This document shows, one piece after another, positions 1-8,092 of a DNA stretch of 64,000 bases (the first letter of the stretch is position 1; each line of letters starts with the position of its first letter). Both the position numbers and the translations under genes were made by a program. Under the pieces are notes generated by a model, which made no database searches, was not told the DNA's origin, and worked only from the letters and a program-made list of their open reading frames with translations. Source of the DNA: Nonomuraea wenchangensis (GTDB taxonomy: Bacteria; Actinomycetota; Actinomycetes; Streptosporangiales; Streptosporangiaceae). The stretch spans positions 186,001-250,000 of the forward strand of contig NZ_FOHX01000008.1 of assembly GCF_900111685.1 (NCBI RefSeq), in the 5' to 3' direction.

Positions 1-380
1 AGGACGCGCCCCGACTTGGTCTCGTAGTCGGCCCATCCCGGGCTCTGCTCGACGGCGCGGGCGAACAGCCGGTCGCGTTCCTCGCCCGTGAGCACGACCG
101 CCTCGGCCTGATAGGTGAACGTGCCGTCCTCGACGGTGACGCGCGGGTCGGCGCGCAGGTTGTGGTACCAGGCCGGGTGGCGGGGCGCGCCGCCGGCCGA
201 GGCGATGACGAGGACGCGGTCGCCGTCGGGCAGGCACGCGACCGGTACGGTGTGCGGCGCGCCGCTACGGGCGCCGGTGGTGGTCAGCAGGAGCAGCCTG
301 GCGCCCTCGAAGGGGCCGCCGACCCGGCCGCCGTTGGCGCGGAACTCGTCGATGATCTGCTGGTTGAAGTTCATGGGCAT
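1..380 (-). CDS. Deazaflavin-dependent nitroreductase-family protein (C-terminus cut by window edge)
   Basis: The visible 126 residues start MPMNFNQQIIDEFR and contain GARLLLLTTTGARSG followed by the ..PHTVPVACLPDGDRVLVI.. strand pattern and HPAWYHNLRADPRVTVE. This is the split beta-barrel fold of F420/deazaflavin-dependent nitroreductases (Ddn-like family). These small proteins use F420 to reduce nitro compounds or quinones; the substrate here is unknown. Two ATGs are possible (380 and 374); the second gives the usual short N-terminus. The gene runs off the left edge with only the last few residues missing, judging by the usual length of about 135-145 residues. No partner gene is visible, since its downstream side is outside the window. 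Confidence 0.8.
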   Translation of the reverse strand, partial: MPMNFNQQIIDEFRANGGRVGGPFEGARLLLLTTTGARSGAPHTVPVACLPDGDRVLVIASAGGAPRHPAWYHNLRADPRVTVEDGTFTYQAEAVVLTGEERDRLFARAVEQSPGWADYETKSGRV

Positions 381-688
381 GCGTGTTCGTCACTCCGTGC
401 GTGGGTGTGTGCGAAGTCGGCGGGCAAGGGAGAACCCGCACGGCATGCCGTCAGAGCGAGCGGGACGGGCCGACTACACCGTCCGTGGCATGGGATGACG
501 CGCGGGGATCCGGAGGTCAGGCACGACCGAACGTGTGAGTGTTCACGGCGTCATCCCCTTTGATCGGGCGCCTCCATGCCGCCGCCGTACACCCCGGCCG
601 GCGTCACGCGACGCGACGGCCATTACACGCGCCTTCAGTGGATCTTGTCAAGCGCGGTCCGGCCGTCTTCTCCGGTCCGGCGGCCGGG
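381..688. other. Intergenic stretch of 308 bp without a convincing gene
   Basis: The stretch lies between the start of the deazaflavin-dependent oxidoreductase and the stop of the response regulator, both on the minus strand. It should therefore hold the promoter of the former and the terminator of the latter. The only structure I see is an inverted repeat with 7-bp arms at 659-665 and 681-687, directly behind the response-regulator stop. It is a weak hairpin candidate. Short open frames here lack codon bias and ribosome sites. Confidence 0.45.
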
Positions 689-1348
689 TCACGGGGCGTC
701 CGTCAGCCGGGTCTCGTAGGCCCAGGAGGCGATCCCCACCCGGTTGCGTACGCCCAGCTTCGCCTGGATGGCGGAGATGTGCCCCTTCACGGTGCTGAGG
801 GAGATGAAGAGCTCGGCGGCGATCTCCGGGTTCGTACGCCCCCGTGCGACCGCGCGGGCCACCTCCACCTCGCGCTCCGACAGCGGCGTCGCCGGACGCC
901 GGTCGCCGGACGCCTGACCGGCGGCCGTGACGTGGCGGAGCAGGCGCAGGGTGAGCGACGGGGAGATCAGGGCGTCTCCCGCACTGGCCGCCCGTACCGC
1001 CTCGACCAGCAGGGCCGGGCCGGCGTCCTTGAGCACGAAGCCGACGGCGCCGCCGCGCAGCGCGCCGTGGACGTACTCGTCGAGGCCGAAGGTCGTGACG
1101 ACGACCACCCGCAGCGGGGACGGGACGCCCGGCCCGGCGAGCGCGCGGGTCACCTCGATGCCGTTCGCGCCGGGCATCTGGACGTCGACCAGGCACACGT
1201 CCGGACGCAGCCGCCGGGCCAGCGCGATGGCCTCGTCGCCGTCCCCGGCCTCGGCGACGACGCGGATGTCGGGCTGGTCCTCCAGGATGACCCGCAGGCT
1301 GGCCCGGACGAGCGCCTGGTCGTCGGCGAGCAGGACGCTGATGCTCAT
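689..1348 (-). CDS. NarL/LuxR-family response regulator
   Basis: A 219-residue two-domain regulator. The receiver domain has the acidic pair at D9/D10, the phosphoacceptor D55 in CLVDVQMPG, the threonine in VVVVTTF and the lysine in VLKDAG. A linker leads to a LuxR-type HTH beginning LSEREVEVARAVARG and ending TVKGHISAIQAKLGVRNR. Its ATG overlaps the stop of the upstream kinase gene (ATGA at 1345-1348), so the two are translationally coupled and form a cognate pair. The kinase should phosphorylate D55 and trigger DNA binding at an unknown regulon. The adjacent divergent DUF418 gene is one possible target, by position only. Confidence 0.93.
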   Translation of the reverse strand: MSISVLLADDQALVRASLRVILEDQPDIRVVAEAGDGDEAIALARRLRPDVCLVDVQMPGANGIEVTRALAGPGVPSPLRVVVVTTFGLDEYVHGALRGGAVGFVLKDAGPALLVEAVRAASAGDALISPSLTLRLLRHVTAAGQASGDRRPATPLSEREVEVARAVARGRTNPEIAAELFISLSTVKGHISAIQAKLGVRNRVGIASWAYETRLTDAP

Positions 1349-2556
1349 CGCGGCTCCGATCCGGTGGGCGGGGGCAGCGGGAGGGCGGCGCGCACGGACC
1401 AGCCCGGCGCGCCGGGGCGCGGGCCGGCGTGCAGGGTGCCGCCGAGTGCCGTCACGCGTTCGCGCATGCCGAGCAGGCCGTAGCCGGTGGCGGCGCGCCG
1501 GCGGCGGGCGGGGGCGGGCGGGGCGTCGTCGGTGATCTCGACGGTGAGCGTGCCGGGCTCGCGGGCGACGGTGACGTGGACGGAGCGGGCGGCGCGGGCG
1601 TGGCGGGAGACGTTCGTCAGGGCTTCGCGGACGACGCGGTAGACGGTGGCGGTGACCTCCGGCGGCCAGGTGGCGCCGTCCTCGTCCTGCTCCGGCAGGC
1701 GCAGGTGGACGGGCGGGCCGTCGAAGCGGGCGGCGAGGCCGGCGAGGCTCTCCGGGGGCGGCGCGGGCGGGGCCGCGTCGCGGAGCAGGCCGACGAGCCG
1801 GCGCATGGCGGCCAGGGCGTCGGCGCCGGCGGTCTCGATGCCGGTCAGAGCGCTCCCGACGTGTTCGGGGCGGCGGCGGGCCAGCACCTGGGCGGCCTGC
1901 GACTGCAGGACGATGCCCGTGACGTGGTGCGCGACGACGTCGTGCAGCTCGCGGGCGAGCTGGAGGCGTTCGTGGCGGCGTACGGTCTCGGCCATGGCCT
2001 CGCGGCGGGCGGCCAGCGTACGCGCGCCGAGCCCGGCCGCCAGCCCGGCCAGCCACGCCCCGGCGTTCAGGACCGTGACGGGCGGGATCCCGGTGGTGGC
2101 CCGCAGGCCGGTCGCGGCGACCACGACCAGCCCGCCCAGGGCGACGGCGCAGGCGGCGCGGGGCGCGAGGGTCCGTACGGCCGAGGCCGTGAGCACGGCC
2201 AGGGCCAGCGCCGCGGCGGGCCCCGGCTCGGCGGGCAGCCCGGCGAGGTGGGACACCAGCGCGGCCGACAGCGCCACGAGCTGGCCCGCGACCGCCGCGA
2301 GCGCCTTGCGCCGGCGCCGTGCCAGCGCGATCGCGGACACGGCCGCCCCCGCCACGCACCCGAACGCCCAGTAGCCGGGCCCCCAGGAGGTCGCCACGCT
2401 GTACGCCCAGAACGCCAGAAGTCCGGCGAGGATCGCGCCGAGCCCGGCGTCCGCCACCCACCGCAGCCGCCCGCACGCCGCGCCGTCGGCGCTCACGGCG
2501 GAGGCTCGGTCGCCGGGCGCCCGGTCGCGCGCGGCCGGCTGGTCCCGGTCAGTCAC
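1345..2556 (-). CDS. Two-component sensor histidine kinase (NarL-type, HisKA_3)
   Basis: A 403-residue kinase. The N-terminus is about 30 polar residues, then four or five hydrophobic segments (residues about 32-180) form the membrane sensor. The dimerisation/phosphoacceptor motif RELHDVVAHHVTG puts the phosphorylated histidine at about H205. An HATPase_c domain follows, with REALTNVSRHA (N box) and GYGLLGMRERV (G box). I chose GTG 2556 over the upstream ATG at 2700. The ATG would run through the divergent DUF418 start, and GTG 2556 sits 7 nt behind a TAACCT -10 element. It is the first gene of a two-gene operon with the response regulator. The signal sensed is unknown. Confidence 0.9.
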   Translation of the reverse strand: MTDRDQPAARDRAPGDRASAVSADGAACGRLRWVADAGLGAILAGLLAFWAYSVATSWGPGYWAFGCVAGAAVSAIALARRRRKALAAVAGQLVALSAALVSHLAGLPAEPGPAAALALAVLTASAVRTLAPRAACAVALGGLVVVAATGLRATTGIPPVTVLNAGAWLAGLAAGLGARTLAARREAMAETVRRHERLQLARELHDVVAHHVTGIVLQSQAAQVLARRRPEHVGSALTGIETAGADALAAMRRLVGLLRDAAPPAPPPESLAGLAARFDGPPVHLRLPEQDEDGATWPPEVTATVYRVVREALTNVSRHARAARSVHVTVAREPGTLTVEITDDAPPAPARRRRAATGYGLLGMRERVTALGGTLHAGPRPGAPGWSVRAALPLPPPTGSEPR

Positions 2557-2563
2557 GCCGCTC

Positions 2564-2569
2564 AGGTTA
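2564..2569 (-). promoter_or_regulatory. Putative -10 element (TAACCT) of the kinase/regulator operon, leaderless arrangement
   Basis: TAACCT on the minus strand lies 7 nt upstream of the GTG at 2556, with no Shine-Dalgarno between. That spacing is what a leaderless actinobacterial transcript would show. No good -35 hexamer is visible. Confidence 0.4.
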
Positions 2570-2678
2570 GAAGCCGGGCCCTTCCCGCCGTACCGGCCGA
2601 AAGTATGACTCCCGCCGCCCGCGAACCCTGCTTCCGGCCCGTACCGCCGCTCCCACGCGGTCCCGAGGATGTGGGGCC

Positions 2679-3707
2679 ATGTCACGAGAACATATGACAC
2701 GGGATGCGCGCCCCAGGATCGGGGCGCTCGACGTGATCCGCGGCCTCGCGCTGTGCGGGATCCTGGTGGCCAACGTCCAGCCCATCGCGCACGCCGGCGA
2801 CGCCCTGGCCGTGCGGACCGGCGGAGGCGACGCCGGCGACGCCTGGCTGGGGCTGCTGGTCCACCAGCGGTTCTTCCCGATCTTCTCGTTCCTGTTCGGC
2901 GTGGGCTTCTCCCTGCTGCTGGAGTCCGCCGGGCGGCAGGTGGGACGGCCGCGGCTGCTCCTGCTGCGCCGGCTCCTGGCGCTGCTCGCGCTGGGGCTCG
3001 CTCACATGTTCCTGCTGTGGTACGGCGACATCCTGACCGTGTACGCGGTCGTCGGCCTGGCGGTGCTGCTGCCCTCCTCCTGGTTGCCGCGCCGGGCGGT
3101 GGCCGGGCTGTCGGGCGTGGTCGTCGTGGCCGCGCTCGCGACGGGGGCGGGGACGTTCGGGCTGGTGCCGGGGCTGTTCCTGCTGGGCTCGGCGCTCACC
3201 AGGTACGGCGTGACCGCGCGCATCGAGGACTCCACCCGTGTGCCGGCCCTCCTGTGCCTGGCCTTCTCCGCCGCGGCGGCGCCGCTGGCATGGCTGCAGA
3301 GCGGCACGGGCGACTCGCGGGCGATGGGGGCCGCCGGGCTGCTGACCGCGGGCGCGTACGTCTGCGCCGTGCTCGTGCTGCTGCGTACCCCGCTGGGGCG
3401 GTTCCTGCGGGCCGTGTTCGCCCCGCTCGGGCGGATGGCGCTGACCAACTACCTGACGGCCACCGTGCTGGTCCTGCTCGCCGCCCGCCTGGTGGGCGGC
3501 TCGCCGGACGGCTGGTCCACGGCGACGGTGCTGTCGATCGCGGGCGGCGTCCTCGTCCTGCAGTGGGTCTGGTCGGCGTTGTGGCTGCGGTGGTTCCGTC
3601 AGGGGCCGCTGGAGTGGTCGTGGCGGTGGGCGACGTGGGCCCGCCGGCCGCCCTTCAGGCGAGGGAGTCGATCCAGCGCTCCAGCCGCCGCCCTTCCGCC
3701 CGCATGA
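2679..3707 (+). CDS. DUF418 family integral membrane protein (YeiB-like)
   Basis: A 342-residue polytopic membrane protein. It opens with RIGALDVIRGLALCGILVAN, the signature N-terminus of YeiB/DUF418 proteins, and ends with the family's WLRWFRQGPLEWSWR block. About eight hydrophobic segments lie between. HQRFFPIFSFLFGVGFSLLL and MALTNYLTATVL are also family blocks. Function is unknown; relatives are related to membrane acyltransferases. A second ATG at 2694 is an equally good start. The gene is divergent from the two-component operon. Its last 53 bp overlap the convergent TetR gene, so terminal residues after about 325 may be poorly conserved read-on sequence. Confidence 0.85.
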   Translation: MSREHMTRDARPRIGALDVIRGLALCGILVANVQPIAHAGDALAVRTGGGDAGDAWLGLLVHQRFFPIFSFLFGVGFSLLLESAGRQVGRPRLLLLRRLLALLALGLAHMFLLWYGDILTVYAVVGLAVLLPSSWLPRRAVAGLSGVVVVAALATGAGTFGLVPGLFLLGSALTRYGVTARIEDSTRVPALLCLAFSAAAAPLAWLQSGTGDSRAMGAAGLLTAGAYVCAVLVLLRTPLGRFLRAVFAPLGRMALTNYLTATVLVLLAARLVGGSPDGWSTATVLSIAGGVLVLQWVWSALWLRWFRQGPLEWSWRWATWARRPPFRRGSRSSAPAAALPPA

Positions 3708-4221
3708 GAGCGGGGTCGCGGAAGGTGTTGGTGAGCAGCGACACGCCCTGATAGGCGGCCAGCAGGGCGACCGCGAGCTCCCGCGCGTCGGCCCGGCCCA
3801 TGGCGGCGAACTGCCGTTCCATCCAGTCGAGCAGCGCCCCCATGACTGTGGCGATGGCCCGGTCGAGGCCGTCGTCACGTTTGTCCAGCTCGGAGGCGAG
3901 GGTGCCGGTGGGGCAGCCGAAGCGGGCGGTGACGTCGCTCTGCCCGACCCAGCCGCCGACGAGGGCCTTGAGCCGGTCCCGTGGGTCAGGGAGCCGGTCG
4001 AGGCGGTGGATCAGGGTCTCCAGCTCGCGGCCGTGGGTGTCGATGGCGGCCCCGATGAGCTGGTCCTTGGTCTTGAAGTAGTAGTAGACGTTGCCGACCG
4101 GCACGTCGGCCGCGCGGGCGATGTCGGCGAGCGTCGTCTTCTCGACGCCCTGCTCGTGGAGGACCCGGGCGGCGGCCGCGGCGAGCCGCTCGCGCTTGCC
4201 CGCCCTCGTTGAGTCAGTCAT
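3655..4221 (-). CDS. TetR/AcrR-family transcriptional repressor
   Basis: A 188-residue regulator. The N-terminal HTH is TLADIARAADVPVGNVYYYF, with the usual KTKDQLIGAAID continuation. The ligand domain contains RFGCPTGTLASELD, typical of the TetR_C subgroup that often guards detoxification genes. I chose the ATG at 4221. The longer frame would need a TTG start at 4239, and a TATAGT -10 lies 7 nt upstream of the ATG. An operator-like palindrome covers the start codon, and a second copy lies in front of the divergent PPOX-dehalogenase pair. This implies autorepression and control of 4307-5553. The ligand is unknown but could be a halogenated compound. Confidence 0.9.
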   Translation of the reverse strand: MTDSTRAGKRERLAAAAARVLHEQGVEKTTLADIARAADVPVGNVYYYFKTKDQLIGAAIDTHGRELETLIHRLDRLPDPRDRLKALVGGWVGQSDVTARFGCPTGTLASELDKRDDGLDRAIATVMGALLDWMERQFAAMGRADARELAVALLAAYQGVSLLTNTFRDPALMRAEGRRLERWIDSLA

Positions 4222-4231
4222 CTCACTCACT
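4212..4231. promoter_or_regulatory. TetR operator, copy 1 (overlaps the TetR start)
   Basis: This 20-bp inverted repeat has the pattern AGTnAGTnAnnTnACTnACT. It shares its left half AGTCAGTCA with the copy at 4272-4291. It covers the TetR start codon (4221-4219) and half of the TATAGT -10 element (4234-4229), so a bound repressor would block its own promoter. Confidence 0.6.
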
Positions 4232-4271
4232 ATAGACAACCGCTTCTGGGGCGCGCTATGGTCTCGATCTC

Positions 4272-4291
4272 AGTCAGTCAGCTAACTAACT
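4272..4291. promoter_or_regulatory. TetR operator, copy 2 (upstream of PPOX/dehalogenase)
   Basis: This 20-bp palindrome, AGTCAGTCAGCTAACTAACT, has only two mismatched pairs. It has the same AGTnAGTnA..TnACTnACT layout as copy 1, centred 60 bp away. It lies between a possible TATGGT -10 (4257-4262) and the GGAGG ribosome site (4298-4302) of the PPOX gene. Confidence 0.65.
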
Positions 4292-4306
4292 CTCTCGGAG
4301 GGGATC

Positions 4307-4687
4307 ATGACCCCGTCACGGCCACTGCTCCGCTTCCTCGCCGGGCCGGATGTGGCCACCCTGACCACACTGCGCCCCGACGGCACCCCGCACGTGACGG
4401 CCGTCCGCTTCACCTGGGACGCGGGCGCGTCCCTGGCCCGCGTGCTGACCGTCGCCGGCGCCCGCAAGACCCGCAACCTCACGGCCGACCCGCACGCGGC
4501 CCTCTGCCAGGTGGACGGCTTCCGCTGGGCCACGCTGGAGGGCGCCGCCACGGTGTCCGCCGACCGCGGGCGGGTGGCCGAGGCCGTCCGCCGCTACACC
4601 CTCCGCTACGGCTCGCCGCCGCCCGCCCCTCCGGGCCGGGTCGTCGTCGAGATCGCGGTGAGCCGCGTCACCACCCTCAACATCTGA
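4307..4687 (+). CDS. PPOX-class (pyridoxamine oxidase-fold) F420- or FMN-dependent protein
   Basis: A 126-residue split beta-barrel protein. It starts with LLRFLAGPDVATLTTLRPDGTPHVTAVRF, matching the first two strands of the PPOX/Rv1155-type family, followed by KTRNLTADPHAALCQVDG. Such proteins bind F420 or FMN and reduce small substrates. The start follows a good GGAGGGGATC ribosome site. It is the first gene behind the second TetR operator, with 11 bp before the dehalogenase, so the pair is likely an inducible unit repressed by the adjacent TetR protein. Confidence 0.85.
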   Translation: MTPSRPLLRFLAGPDVATLTTLRPDGTPHVTAVRFTWDAGASLARVLTVAGARKTRNLTADPHAALCQVDGFRWATLEGAATVSADRGRVAEAVRRYTLRYGSPPPAPPGRVVVEIAVSRVTTLNI

Positions 4688-4698
4688 ACGGAACCCTC

Positions 4699-5553
4699 AT
4701 GCCCGTACTGAACGTCCTCGACTCCACCATGTCCTACCGCGAGCTGGGCTCCGGCGCGCCGGTCGTCTTCCTGCACGGCAACCCCACCAGCTCCCACCTG
4801 TGGCGGAACGTCATGCCCGCCGCCGGGCCCGGCCGCCGCCTGGCCCCCGACCTCATCGGCATGGGCGAGTCCGGCAGACCGCCCGTCGACTACACCTTCG
4901 CCGACCACGCCCGCTACCTCGACGCCTGGTTCGACGCCCTGGAGCTCGACGACGTGCTGCTCGTGGGCCACGACTGGGGCGGCGCGCTCGCCTTCGACTG
5001 GGCCGCCCGCCATCCCGGCCGGGTGCGCGGCATCGCCTTCACCGAGGCCGTCGTCAAGCCCATGAGCTGGGAGGAGTTCCCGGAGGGCGGCCGGGAGCTG
5101 TTCCGGGCGATCAGGACCGAGGGCGTGGGCGAGTCCATGATCCTCGACGACAACGCCTTCCTGCGCGGCCTGCCCGCCACCATGGCCACCCCGCTGGCCG
5201 AGGAGGACCTGGAGGTCTACCTGCGGCCGTACCCGACGAGGGAGAGCCGGCTGCCGCTGCTGCGGTGGCCGCGGTCGATGCCGCTCGGCGGCGAGCCCGC
5301 GGACGTGGTGGCGAGGATGGAGGCGTTCGGGCGGTGGGCGGCCGACAGCCCCGAGGTGCCGAAGCTGCTGATCGGCTTCCGGCCCGGCCCGGGGTCGATG
5401 TGGACGCAGGAGACGGTGAAGTGGTGCGCCGCCACCATGGCCTCGCTGGAGGTGCGCGAGCACGACGAGGTGGCCGGGCACCACACTCCGGAGGACCATC
5501 CGCTGGTCATCGCGGCAGATCTGGCGTCGTGGTCGCCGGCCCTGACCCGCTGA
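4699..5553 (+). CDS. dhaA: Haloalkane dehalogenase (alpha/beta hydrolase)
   Basis: A 284-residue enzyme that hydrolyses carbon-halogen bonds to an alcohol and halide. The haloalkane dehalogenase set is visible. HGNPTSS has the halide-binding N28. GHDWGG has the aspartate nucleophile D92 followed by W93. E116 in FTEA matches the catalytic acid position of DhaA-type enzymes. The histidine is in GHHTPEDHP near the C-terminus. Aspartate rather than serine at the nucleophile elbow excludes ordinary esterases. Length matches the family (about 290). The symbol reflects DhaA/HLD-II resemblance, not a tested substrate. Confidence 0.85.
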   Translation: MPVLNVLDSTMSYRELGSGAPVVFLHGNPTSSHLWRNVMPAAGPGRRLAPDLIGMGESGRPPVDYTFADHARYLDAWFDALELDDVLLVGHDWGGALAFDWAARHPGRVRGIAFTEAVVKPMSWEEFPEGGRELFRAIRTEGVGESMILDDNAFLRGLPATMATPLAEEDLEVYLRPYPTRESRLPLLRWPRSMPLGGEPADVVARMEAFGRWAADSPEVPKLLIGFRPGPGSMWTQETVKWCAATMASLEVREHDEVAGHHTPEDHPLVIAADLASWSPALTR

Positions 5554-5608
5554 CGGCCGCGTCCCTCTACCATCGGAAGGCTGCCCACCGGTCCGAGGAG
5601 AACGAACG

Positions 5609-6553
5609 ATGGTCCAGGACGTCGCCGTCCACGCTCTGATCAGCGCCTTCGCGGGCGAGAACGTCGAGGCCAGGTTCGTCGGCCCGACGACCGTCAGCGT
5701 CAGCCTGCCGGAGATCGGCGACGTCCCCGCCGACGTGACCACCTACACCGAGCACGCGGGCCTCCTGCCGCCGTCCGAGATCCCAGGGTTCGCCGCCGAG
5801 TTCGCGCGCGGGTTCGTCCAGGGGATGCGCCGCCACCACGCCGGGGCCCGGGCCCTCGCCGAGGCGTCCGCGGTCGACATCGAACGGCTGCTGGCCGAGG
5901 ACTCCCTGCGGATCCGCCTCTACACCGAGCAGGCGCTCGCCGACCCGCCCGGCCTGCTCGCGGCCCTGGCGACCCGCCCGCTCGCGCCGGGCCTGGTCGA
6001 GACGGTGGTGATGGACCTGCCTGACTCCATCGTCCCGCTCAACCGCTCCGACCTCGGCCATCGCACCGAGAACGAGGTGTTCGGCGCCGCGCTGCGCGCC
6101 TCCATCCACCGGGAGCCGCACTACGTCGAGACCCAGCAGCTCTGGGGCGTGCCGATCACGCACATCGGGCAGACCCACCGCTACGTCGGCGCCCACGCGC
6201 ACGTGCTCACCCGGCATCTGCGGCACGCCGGGCTGGGCGCCCTGGTGTCGTTCCCCGTCCCCGAGTACGTGCTGGTGCACGTCATCGGCGACGTGCACCT
6301 GGTCGCGGCCATGGAGACGATGCAGTCGCTCAGCCGTACACATGTCGAGCAGGGCGAGCACCCGCTCACCCCGCAGGTCTACTGGTGGCGGCCCGGCGCG
6401 CACGAGGACCTGCCCGAGGAGCAGGCGCTCGGCAGCGGGCTCGTCCCCGACCTGCGTCCCGTCGAGATCGAGGTGGACCACGAGGAGAGGAGCGTCACGC
6501 CGCGCACCGCCGCGGCCGAGGAGCTGCTGACCCTCTGGACCCACGACGTCTAG
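5609..6553 (+). CDS. Conserved hypothetical protein (possible DUF1444-like fold)
   Basis: A 314-residue soluble protein without a signal peptide or membrane segment. Its start follows GAGGAGAACGAACG, a good ribosome site. It has no motif I can place with confidence. The centre has VPLNRSDLGHRTENEVFGAAL and, further on, FPVPEYVLVHVIGDVHLVAAME and HPLTPQVYWWRPG. The 'PVPExVLxH..' and 'TPQxYWW' blocks recall the DUF1444/YtpQ family, but this is only a resemblance. It follows the dehalogenase after 55 bp on the same strand and converges on the NsdA-like gene with a 15-bp gap, so it may be the last gene of that unit. Confidence 0.6.
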   Translation: MVQDVAVHALISAFAGENVEARFVGPTTVSVSLPEIGDVPADVTTYTEHAGLLPPSEIPGFAAEFARGFVQGMRRHHAGARALAEASAVDIERLLAEDSLRIRLYTEQALADPPGLLAALATRPLAPGLVETVVMDLPDSIVPLNRSDLGHRTENEVFGAALRASIHREPHYVETQQLWGVPITHIGQTHRYVGAHAHVLTRHLRHAGLGALVSFPVPEYVLVHVIGDVHLVAAMETMQSLSRTHVEQGEHPLTPQVYWWRPGAHEDLPEEQALGSGLVPDLRPVEIEVDHEERSVTPRTAAAEELLTLWTHDV

Positions 6554-6568
6554 CCGGTCCGCGGTCCG

Positions 6569-7972
6569 TCACGCGCCGCGCAGCACGCGGTCGGCCTCCG
6601 CGACGAGGGCGGTCCTCCGGTACGGCTGCCAGGCCGTCCGCAGTTCGCGCAGCTCGCCGCGGACGCGGGCGGAGGCCACCAGCCGGACGTCCTCGCTCAG
6701 CCCGAGCACGGTCACCGCGGCCCGCTCGACGTCCCCGGCGCGCAGGAACGCGTGCGCCGCCCGCAGCCCGATGAGGGTGCGGGTGCGCCGCTCGACCGGG
6801 CGGCGGGCGTCCATGGAGGCGGCGAAGTGGCGGGCGGCCCCGGCGTGGTCGCCGAGCCTGGTCAGGGTCAGCCCGATCTGGTGCTCCAGCGACTCGCGCC
6901 GGTAGTTGCCGGTCCACTCCGACTCGGGGCGGGAGTCGGCGCGTTCGAGCTGCCTCTCGGTGCGGTGCAGCAGGTTCAGCGCGTCGTGGCGGGTGCCGGC
7001 GGCGGCGTGCGCCTCGGCGCGCATGCCGGTGACCCATGCCTGCGTACGCGGCGGGCCGTGGCCGCCGAGCGCGGAGGCGGCCGCCTCGGCCAGGGCCAGC
7101 GCCTCCTTGTCGTGGCCCAGCTCGGCGGCCTGCACGGCCATGCTGCGCAGGGCGGTCGCGCGTGACACGAGGTCGCCGGCCTCGTCGGCGAGCCGGACGG
7201 CGCTGATGTAGTAGCGCTGGGCCAGGGCGTTCGCGCCCGCGTCCATCGCCATGTACGCGGCCAGATAGCTCAGCTCGGCCGCCGCACCGAACAGGTCCGG
7301 GCGGCGGCGGCCGGACGTGCCGTGCAGCAGCGGCGTCACCTCCCGCGCCAGGTAGGCGGCCACGGCGGCGCGGGCGTGGCCGCCGCCGTACTGGTCGTCG
7401 AGGTCGGCGAAGCCCGCGGTCGCGGCGCGGATCCTGGTGACGTCGGCCGCGCCCGCCCTGGCCGGGGCCCGGCCGCCGGACGTGATCCGCGCGGCGGCCC
7501 CCGCGGCCACCCCGGCGGCGACCTCGGCCGCGACCTCCGCGGCGGCAGGGACGCGTGCCTTCGCCGCCAGGCCCGAGAGCGCGGCCAGCGTGAACGTGCC
7601 CGCCGTGAGCACCGCGCGCCGGTTCAGCAGGTCGTCCTCCCCCAGCGTGGCCAGGCGGGCCACGGGGTCGCCGTGCCAGGGGTCGTCGGGCGGCCCGGCG
7701 CCGGGGTCGGGCCAGCCGAGGTGCGCGGCGGTGAGGTCGGGACGGCCCAGCCGCCGCCGGAACGCCTCCAGCACCGCCGCCACCGCCTCCGGGCGCGGGA
7801 CGGTGCCGGTCAGCCAGTGCCCGACGGCCGAGCGGTCGTAGTGGAGGGGGTCGCCGTTCACGGCGGCGGCCGCGTTGACGTGGCGGGCGAGGGCGGCGTG
7901 GGTCCAGGCGGCCTGCTCGATCAGCGCGGCCAGGGCCCGGTTGGCGACGGGGTGGGTGCGGCGGGGCGGCAT
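6569..7972 (-). CDS. NsdA-like HTH/TPR transcriptional regulator
   Basis: A 467-residue regulator of the large actinomycete family that includes NsdA, a negative regulator of differentiation in Streptomyces. The N-terminus (NRALAALIEQAAWTHAALAR, then YDRSAVGHWLTGTVPRP) is the divergent XRE-like HTH of this family. An alanine-rich hinge with an RRAVLTAGTFTLAAL segment is followed by TPR-like helical repeats from about residue 190 (for example AAVAAYLAREVTPLLHG, NALAQRYYISAVRLADEAGD). I chose ATG 7972 over far longer read-through because the HTH starts there. It is divergent from an ATP-grasp protein across a 120-bp region with a tandem repeat and an inverted repeat. Confidence 0.8.
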   Translation of the reverse strand: MPPRRTHPVANRALAALIEQAAWTHAALARHVNAAAAVNGDPLHYDRSAVGHWLTGTVPRPEAVAAVLEAFRRRLGRPDLTAAHLGWPDPGAGPPDDPWHGDPVARLATLGEDDLLNRRAVLTAGTFTLAALSGLAAKARVPAAAEVAAEVAAGVAAGAAARITSGGRAPARAGAADVTRIRAATAGFADLDDQYGGGHARAAVAAYLAREVTPLLHGTSGRRRPDLFGAAAELSYLAAYMAMDAGANALAQRYYISAVRLADEAGDLVSRATALRSMAVQAAELGHDKEALALAEAAASALGGHGPPRTQAWVTGMRAEAHAAAGTRHDALNLLHRTERQLERADSRPESEWTGNYRRESLEHQIGLTLTRLGDHAGAARHFAASMDARRPVERRTRTLIGLRAAHAFLRAGDVERAAVTVLGLSEDVRLVASARVRGELRELRTAWQPYRRTALVAEADRVLRGA

Positions 7973-8092
7973 CGCAGCTTCACATCGCTTCACATCCTGG
8001 TGCCCTCGACTCTGCGCTCCACGCAGAGCACCGTCAATAGTGCGGACCGTGACACAGCGGTCTGAAGGACGATTTATGGCGGGGGCGGCGAC
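7973..8092. promoter_or_regulatory. Divergent intergenic region with tandem and inverted repeats
   Basis: A 10-bp unit GCTTCACATC is tandemly duplicated at 7977-7986 and 7987-7996, directly in front of the NsdA-like ATG. An inverted repeat with 7-bp arms CTCTGCG/CGCAGAG and a 5-nt spacer spans 8010-8028. Either could be the regulator's own binding site. Confidence 0.4.

Noticed and set aside
2557..2700. Upstream ATG at 2700 as start of the histidine kinase
   Set aside because: It would overlap the divergent DUF418 start and adds 48 residues without kinase features. The GTG at 2556 fits the -10 spacing.
7977..7996. The tandem GCTTCACATC pair as the start of a CRISPR or iteron array
   Set aside because: There are only two copies with no spacers, and no cas or replication gene is nearby.
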